Assembly: GCA_973895155.1 (NCBI GenBank)
Contig: OZ316891.1
Coordinates: 13,764,001-13,828,000 of the forward strand
DNA length: 64,000 bases
Reading direction: 5' to 3'
From: Marsupella aquatica
Lineage: Eukaryota > Marchantiophyta
Under the pieces are notes generated by a model, which saw only the letters and a program-made list of their open reading frames with translations, had not been told where the DNA came from and did not search any database. A program made the position numbers and the translations under genes. Numbering within the stretch: the first letter of the stretch is position 1; every line of letters starts with the position of its first letter. Below, in pieces: positions 58,118 through 64,000 of this stretch.

Positions 58118-58715
58118 ATGGTGAAATCTGGCAAAACCAGGTTTCTGTCATGGCTAGTGGCTCTTTAATGTCCATCAAAATTGGAGGTTTGAGAGCCCAA
58201 AAAATACTAAAAATGGTGAAATTTTGAGGTTTGAGAGCCCCTACTACGAGGTTTTTGTCATGGCTAGTGGCTCTTCAAGGTCCATGATTTTTTTTTAGGT
58301 TTGAGAGCCCTTACTGTGAGGTTCTTGTCATGGCTAGTGGCTCTTCCAAGGTCCATGAAATCACTAGCTCTTCAAGGTCCATGAAATTTTGAGGTTTGAG
58401 AGCCCCCAGTGCGAGGTTTTTGTCATGGCTAGTGGCTCTTCGAGGTCCATGAAATTTTGAGGGTTGAGAGCCCCCAGTGCAAGGATTTTGTCATGGCTAG
58501 TGGCTCTTCAAGGTCCATGAAATTTTGAGGGTTGAGAGCCCCCAGTGCAAGGATTTTGTCATGGCTAGTGGCTCTTCAAGGTCCATGAAAGTACTTGCTC
58601 TTCAAGGTCCATGAAATTTTGAGGTTTGAGAGCCCCTACTAGGAGTTTTTTGTCATGGCTAGTGGCTCTTCCAGGTCCATGAAATTTGGTCCATGAAATT
58701 GCAGTCCGTTTGAGA
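58118..58715. repeat. Minisatellite, about eight ~76-bp units
   Basis: The unit contains GTCATGGCTAGTGGCTCTTC, AAGGTCCATGAAATTTTGAG, GTTTGAGAGCCCC and (C/T)A(C/G)T(A/G)(C/G)GAGGTTTTT. The two units between about 58440 and 58590 are nearly identical, while outer units are diverged or partly deleted. Homogenised central copies with diverged edges are normal for a minisatellite that grows by unequal exchange. Confidence 0.93.
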
Positions 58716-58836
58716 GCCCCTATTGCAGTTACGCAATACGGACTGTGGTGGGCAGAGTTACGGATGTACCGGATGACGGTGGCAAGGCATGACCGCGGTA
58801 CCGTGCTCCGGTAGAAGAGCCGTGTGTTTCAAAGCG

Positions 58837-58838
<2 letters not shown>

Positions 58839-58879
<41 letters not shown>
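58839..58879. repeat. (GA)n microsatellite
   Basis: About 20 uninterrupted GA dinucleotides lie here, with further GA-rich sequence to 58960. The RERERE and LSLSLS frames across it are artefacts. In plants such tracts often lie in promoters or 5' leaders, but no gene start is established here. Confidence 0.95.
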
Positions 58880-58881
<2 letters not shown>

Positions 58882-60516
58882 CAAAAGAGACGAAACAAAC
58901 GTGTCACCTTTTGGAGCTGCGGAAGGAGTGAGGGAAAGAGAGAGCGAGGGAGAGAAGATCTCCTTCATCATCCACACATTGATTTCCTTCGAGAAAGGTT
59001 CCATCGTGTTGTTAGATTTGCTGTGTGTGCGGAAGTTGGGGCGGGCAGATCAAATCCGCTTTAATTCGAAGCGACGAACGCACGCACCGCAGTTCCGTGT
59101 CATGCATGGAACTGGGCGTGACAGCAGAATTGAAACGTACGCGATCGATCCCAGGTGCGGCCGAGAATATCATTGTCTCATCGCTCTGTGCTTCATGATT
59201 GGCTTGATTGTAGCAGAATGTGAGCAGGGTTTCTGAAGCGACTTCTGTACCAGAGGATCTGCTTTCGTTCTGGTGGACGTCGACTGGATGACTCCGGGAG
59301 TCCACTTTTTTTGACTGATAGGCAGTCTCTATGTTTTCTGTCGGTCCTTCCTTCGTCTGGAATCTGGAATCTGCTCCGCTTCTGCTATGCCGCTCAGCTT
59401 ATTCTCCTGAAGCCTTCGTAATTACGAGTTGCGGGCAATTCGCTGGGATGAGGCCGCGTTCTGGCTTGTCTGATAAATTCGAGGGCCTTGAGAGCTTTTC
59501 TGCTCCCGTTTGTACTGGGTCGTAATCTGCGGATAGACGATGTTTTCGCTTCCCGAGCAATTCTACGTTGCAGGGATCGGCTTGGACGAAGTGTCATCGG
59601 GTGTCATCGTCCGTGGAGGTGTACTTAGTTCTCTTTTCCGAAATTGACAGTTTTTTGAGGCTATGGAGAAATACCACGATAAAGTCCATGGGTTTCGGTA
59701 TACTTCTCAAATGAATTCAACGGCCTGTTCATACTCACAACTGTCGTCAGCGCTAATATTGGGATGCTGACTAGACGATTTGCACATCTGTAAGTACAAG
59801 TATTGGCAGAATGCCAAATCCCAGTCTATCGATAAGCATACACACTGATCAGGCTGGAACCTACTGTATACCTCGGGCCCCATCATCATGAGCATCTCTG
59901 ATAAGTCCTGTCCTGTAGCAAAGAGGGCCGCCTAGCCGAAGACACAATATGATGCCCCACGATTAGAAGTGTAGCTTACTCCTCACCGCACCTTCCTCGA
60001 AATTAATCCAAACTTCGTCCGAGGATTTTGTAGAGGTGTAATTGATCGTAATTAAGGTCCGTTATGGACCTCGATGAGAGAAGATTCATGCAATTTTTTT
60101 CTGGGACGATGTGGGGTGACAGCCGGGTTTGTCTGCACCGTTCGAATCTCCTGTCTGTATGTCTGTCCTTTTCCTCTCTCGTCAGCTGAAGTTCTCCCTA
60201 ACTCGTTCTTGTACAGTACTGGGATAGATGCATTGGACGCATTGAATTGGCTGGTTCGAAGGCTTTGAATGATCATTTGCGGCACTAGATATGGAGGCAG
60301 AGTGTGAGGTTCGAATGCGAATTGCAGTCGTGCAGTGATTGTTCAACAATTCGAACGGTTCGGATTTTTCTGCTGCAGAGAACATAGCCATTAATTTGGA
60401 GCACCACAGTACAGCTGAGCAACCTTCTAGACGAGGAGCGCAATTCGTCGTTTGGAATATTGTTTGGCGGGGTACATGCCACGCCTGCCAACGCAGAGGC
60501 AACCCGTGGGAAAGGA
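58880..60516. other. GC-richer DNA, no supported gene
   Basis: Many overlapping frames of 60-113 codons occur on both strands with no domain. The base composition resembles that of the genic regions around GAE and RlmN, so promoter or leader sequence of a gene downstream is possible. Confidence 0.35.
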
Positions 60517-60894
60517 ATGATGTGCAGTCTCCAGCAAGCTTTGTCTTCGAGTTCGCAAAGTTCTACGTCAGATCGCGATTTGGGATTCTCAGCACGGTCA
60601 TCAAGGAGCGGAATCGAGCGTGCCATCCGTCAAGAGATGGGAAATCCCAAGTTCATGGAGCATCTTGTGGTGGCATCCGTGGCGGAATTCATCGAAGGGA
60701 AGATCATTGAGGACCTCGTGAGGAATCTAAAAACGGCCATGGCGCTACCGGGTGTTCTGGCGACGAACGTTGGGCGCTGTGAGCCCATGCTGGGTGAGCA
60801 CACGTTCATGATACACATTCGTGCTGTCGACACAGAGTCCTGCGATGCCGCTCACAGGTTGGCACCCAGCGCATTACACCTTGAAGTAGAATGA
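60517..60894 (+). CDS. Hypothetical protein, 125 aa
   Basis: The frame from ATG 60517 to TGA 60892-60894 has a Ser-rich start (ALSSSSQSSTSDRD) followed by a plausible folded part: IERAIRQEMGNPKFMEHLVV, AEFIEGKIIEDLVRNLKTAM, LGEHTFMIHIRAVD. Composition is protein-like and the frame is longest in the area, but no family is recognised. It may be an exon of a larger gene or a chance frame. The alternative start at 60520 is equivalent. Confidence 0.35.
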   Translation: MMCSLQQALSSSSQSSTSDRDLGFSARSSRSGIERAIRQEMGNPKFMEHLVVASVAEFIEGKIIEDLVRNLKTAMALPGVLATNVGRCEPMLGEHTFMIHIRAVDTESCDAAHRLAPSALHLEVE

Positions 60895-61848
60895 ATAGAA
60901 TTTCGTGACCGGTGCATTCCATGGTGGGATTTTACTATTTCGTGTGAGTCAATCAGTCCTTGTGTATGGAGATAATTCACGAATTTGCACGGAAAAAGTC
61001 GGCAGCCTGCGGTATCATTTTAGATGCGTCAGCTAATATCGGGAGAATTATTCGAGTCGTCGAGTCCTAAACACTATGTCGACGTAGAAGTCCACCCCGG
61101 ACCAAGTTTTAGAGGTTGCAAGTGCTGTATTTTCTATGCTTTGCACAACTCTAAACCCAATGATGCTTCTCAAGAGGGAATCGGTCGAGGGTCTTGTTTT
61201 TCCGAAATAGAGTCGGCTTTCTGAGTACTTGAGGAAAATAGTAGCAACTGAACTCCACTCAGCAAGAATTTCCTTACTACAAGTACATTAAGAATACAAT
61301 GACATTGCTTGAGATCCTTTAGCTAGGTCCTTAAATAGGACAGGCTTCCTTGATCCAATTAAACTACCAAGCTATCTTGATCCATAGCCGGATCCATGCA
61401 AGGTGCCCAGTTCATCTGCCTAGTAACAAATTTGCTCCTAGTTCAATTAACCAGAAGAAAACGTCCTCCTGGTTCAGTTTGTTGGTCATAGTTTCCTAGA
61501 CTTGGGCATTCACATCGCCAATTTTCGCGTAGAGTAAATAGAGCTCCCATCAAGGGAGCCTAGAAAGCTAACTTGCCGGCACTGCCTGAGGGTTCTGCAA
61601 TACAGAGTCACCTTAGAGCCCGGAACGATTTCTTGTTAAATAATGCCCTAAATAATTTTTCCAAGATGCTGTCGCTTGGAAGGAAATATATGGAGTACGG
61701 ACTTTTTTATGAGAATAGTTTGTCAAAATGACCGTGGGGCAGCGAGGGTACGTTCACTGTGGTCGCTGAAAGAAAAGGTAGCAACGTGATGGACTGCACT
61801 GCCTTTTGTTGAGCAAAAGTCTGAGTAATGTAACACGCAGCTTGTTAC
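60895..61848. other. No gene recognised
   Basis: Short chance frames only. No repeat or RNA gene was seen. Confidence 0.4.
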
Positions 61849-62440
61849 CTGGGTGCAAGGCACAATGAATGCGCAGTGAGCTGGATTGGAGCACATAGCA
61901 CAATGCATCATGGCTTTCTTGGCGTCTGCTGCTCCAGACCAAGAATACCCTGCCTACCCAAGATGTGCTAAATTTGGATCGTGGCTGCTAACAGGGTATT
62001 TGAGTGGCTTCACTAAATGAGAGTGAACGCATTGAATGGCGGGAAATACCTTAGCTCTTAATAATCTGTCCCTTTGACACAAAATACCACGACCAAGCTC
62101 TGTGCTGGAGGACTGAACGAACCTTTGAAATCATGACGAGATCAAGTTGGTCATATACCAAAACTATCCGAACTCCTTTCGTCCCCAGTCCCCACCAACG
62201 TGCAGGGTATCGTCAAGGACGAGCGAGTTCTTTAAATGCCGGCTCTAGCAATTCAATGTAATAGGGGTAAAATGTTGTGGAAAGTAGAAAACTTACTTTA
62301 GATCTGTACAGAAGTCTTTGCCTATACTCTTACGAGTAAGAATCCCAATAGTACCTTTTTTTTCGTGGAAGATAATTTCGCCATCTTTGTCGAAGTTCTT
62401 GGCAAGCAAAGCGTGTCTAAGAGCAAGTGATGTAGGTATG
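61849..62440 (-). CDS. Candidate spliced gene fragment, two exons, product unrecognised
   Basis: On the minus strand an open stretch from about 62440 to 62297 reads IPTSLALRHALLAKNFDKDG, EIIFHEKKGTIGILTRKSIG and KDFCTDLK, and ends at a strong donor CTAAA|GTAAGTTTTC in phase 2. The next acceptor (GGCAG before 61949) opens an exon of 101 bp to a donor at 61848. Joined in that phase, the reading continues KVFLVWSSRRQESHDALCYV. The matching phase supports a real gene, but I recognise no family, the upstream limit is not defined and later exons were not found. Confidence 0.35.
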
Positions 62441-62488
62441 GTTAAAGTCTTGTCTAAGAACAAGTGATATAGGTATGGTTAAAGTCTT
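62415..62488. repeat. 37-bp tandem duplication
   Basis: GTCTAAGAGCAAGTGATGTA... (62415-62451) is repeated at 62452-62488 with two or three substitutions. It lies at the upstream edge of the candidate minus-strand exon. Because 37 is not a multiple of three, it would shift a frame crossing it. Confidence 0.88.
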
Positions 62489-62696
62489 GTTCCGCGGTTG
62501 AGATGTCTCCTACGTAGGGTTGTTCGCCAGCTTGCATGCTATGCAACATCAAACAGACATCATTCACGTTTCTGCATACAACACCTTCGTTTCTACCACC
62601 ATTGCGAAAGATTCCTAACCTCCGTTTAGAAATTTCAATATCGCACACGAGGAAATGTCAGGGCTTGATCATTTACCAATTTTCGCTTCCCTGCAG

Positions 62697-62909
62697 TGCA
62701 GCAGAAAATGTTTATGAGAGTCATTTGACTCGGCATAACATTAACCGAGCAGAAGACTTAACAGACATAATCATCGTCGACTTTAAATCTGATGTGATTG
62801 GGGCTCACAGTGGTATGTATTTTTCCTTGCCCTACACACTGAGAACACTGTTATGGCGGTATATCATTCTCTTTTATTCTCCTGGACAGGCAAAGAACAT
62901 TCCCAGTAA
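62697..62909 (+). CDS. Candidate terminal exons of an unidentified gene
   Basis: A stretch after acceptor CCCTGCAG (62696) reads AAENVYESHLTRHNINRAED and LTDIIIVDFKSDVIGAHSG, and ends at donor GTG|GTATGT (62812). The next acceptor CTGGACAG (62889) continues in phase to GKEHSQ and a stop at 62907. The reading is protein-like but matches no family I know, and the opposite strand carries another candidate gene close by, so at most one of the two is likely to be right. Confidence 0.3.
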
Positions 62910-64000
62910 AATGAATAGATTGATTGACTTCTTATATAGGAGTATGTATTGAAATCCTAAGTCCTGAGTTGTTAGTAGAGTTCAAATATGGAAAAGTTCA
63001 AGTTTAGCGAACTGATTAGTTATTTAAAAGGTGGAAATCTGGTAATTGTAATTTTAGAATTGACCCCTGAAGAGAGCCAATCGGCCATTAATAATCAGGT
63101 CCATGCCTCTGGATACTACTCCATGGTCGCCATGAAAGCATTGTTGTCATGAATTCAATCTCTCAGTATTATGGAACAGTATTACGTGGCTCAAAAAGAT
63201 GATACAGGTACAGGCTTCTGTTGCTATTCAGTGGCTCTGAAGACCTCTTTTTCATGGTGAATGTAACGTCGAGGTTACTAGTTTGGTGGTTACTGGCCGG
63301 TGCACGGAAAGAGCGGTTTGGTGACTACCGCCCAACTCCTGAAATAGTGAAAGAATTAGGTCAATGTCACGTGTCTAACTTTATGTGTCACTGAAGCCTG
63401 AGCAGAAGGAATTAGCTCTGTTTCACTTCATCGACGGATTGAGTAGATGCATTTCCAAAAAATAGCCTATTTAGTCATCTGAGGACAGTTTGTACTATTT
63501 TTCTAGTGTTGTTGCGGTCAGCCCAGTGTTTAATTTCTTTTATCGTTTTTTCTTGGGAATGGTATTCTGAACCGAGGGTGGTTGTTCAAAACGATGGCCA
63601 TCTCCTTGGTATCTTTGTATATTAAAACCGACTTTGTAGGCTTCTGGTTTTGGAGAACCGCTTTTTTGTTCAAATCAAATCTAATCTAATGTTTAAATCT
63701 TTGTAAACTGATCCAATCTAATTGAGTTGTTCAAACTGGAACTGTTTGTGGAGATAAGATGACCCTGAAATTAGTGCTTTGATCTCAAGATCAGGCTTTT
63801 GCTTAGTCTGAACTCGTGTAATGTGAACATTTGGATGAATTGTTTTCCAATGCTTCCTACACTAGTTCACGGATGGGGGCCAAAAAACCTTTTCGAATAT
63901 TACATTACCATTCAACTTTTGTAGATACTATTTTTGTTCTCTCAGTGGAGTTTTCATTGCACTCGAAATAAAGTGCTATCTGACACTCTTTTCCTTGTCG
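62910..64000. other. No gene recognised
   Basis: AT-rich sequence with no open frame of note, repeat or RNA gene. Confidence 0.45.

Noticed and set aside
58729-59305. Several 90-110-codon frames around the GA repeat
   Set aside because: They are translations of the (GA)n tract (RERE or LSLS runs) with no domain, and both strands are open for the same reason.
1-64000. CRISPR arrays, bacterial operons or prophage
   Set aside because: Spliced genes, plant-type transposons and absence of ribosome-binding sites show eukaryotic nuclear DNA. The tandem arrays found are contiguous minisatellites, not spacer-separated repeats.

Overview
The window reads as nuclear DNA from a plant-lineage eukaryote (streptophyte). 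Three cellular genes are recognised: a plant-type UDP-glucuronate 4-epimerase (GAE), a TBL/PC-esterase-type wall O-acetyltransferase, and a spliced plant RlmN-like radical SAM enzyme. Two of the three have GT-AG introns. The transposons are plant types too: a CACTA/En-Spm element with a Transposase_21 gene, a LINE with a zf-RVT tail, and gag-like, plant-mobile-like coiled-coil ORFs. Long gene-free stretches suggest a large, repeat-rich genome. The sequence alone does not tell me whether it is a charophyte, bryophyte, lycophyte or fern.

Layout. 1-12 kb: mostly unassigned DNA with local tandem and inverted repeats. 12.1-13.9 kb: the single-exon GAE gene (-) and, head to head with it, a candidate first exon of another gene (+). 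14.4-15.5 kb: copy A of a dispersed repeat whose blocks recur inverted at 56.2-58.0 kb. 15.5-19 kb: no gene seen. 19-23.8 kb: a decayed pol-less element with a gag-like coiled-coil ORF (-). About 24.3-45.5 kb: one LINE (-) split by two later insertions. The first is an 11,892-bp CACTA transposon (25915-37806, TSD GTA). The second is a 5,896-bp GC-rich element (38238-44133, 7-bp duplication) with an intact 617-aa gag-like ORF. Removing each insertion plus one TSD copy restores a continuous LINE reading frame, which fixes both boundaries and the order of events. The 5' end of the LINE is inverted, the mark of twin priming. 46-51.1 kb: five-exon TBL-like gene (-). 51.9-54.8 kb: eight-exon RlmN-like gene (+), divergent from the TBL gene. 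56.2-58.7 kb: repeat copy B and a minisatellite. 58.7-64 kb: low-confidence exons only.

The most interesting system is the CACTA element. Besides a decayed transposase (tnp2) and a divergently transcribed second gene, it carries a SET-domain (lysine-methyltransferase-like) coding region. That region sits between the first zinc-binding exon and the main transposase exon. The first exon ends in phase 0 at a GT donor, and both the SET exon and the transposase exon follow an AG acceptor in the matching frame. One promoter and one zinc-finger exon could therefore serve two alternative proteins. In-frame stops in three decayed transposon ORFs (gag-like, tnp2 and the second CACTA gene) are all explained by C-to-T change on the coding strand (CAG to TAG, CGA to TGA, CAA to TAA), which fits deamination of methylated cytosines.
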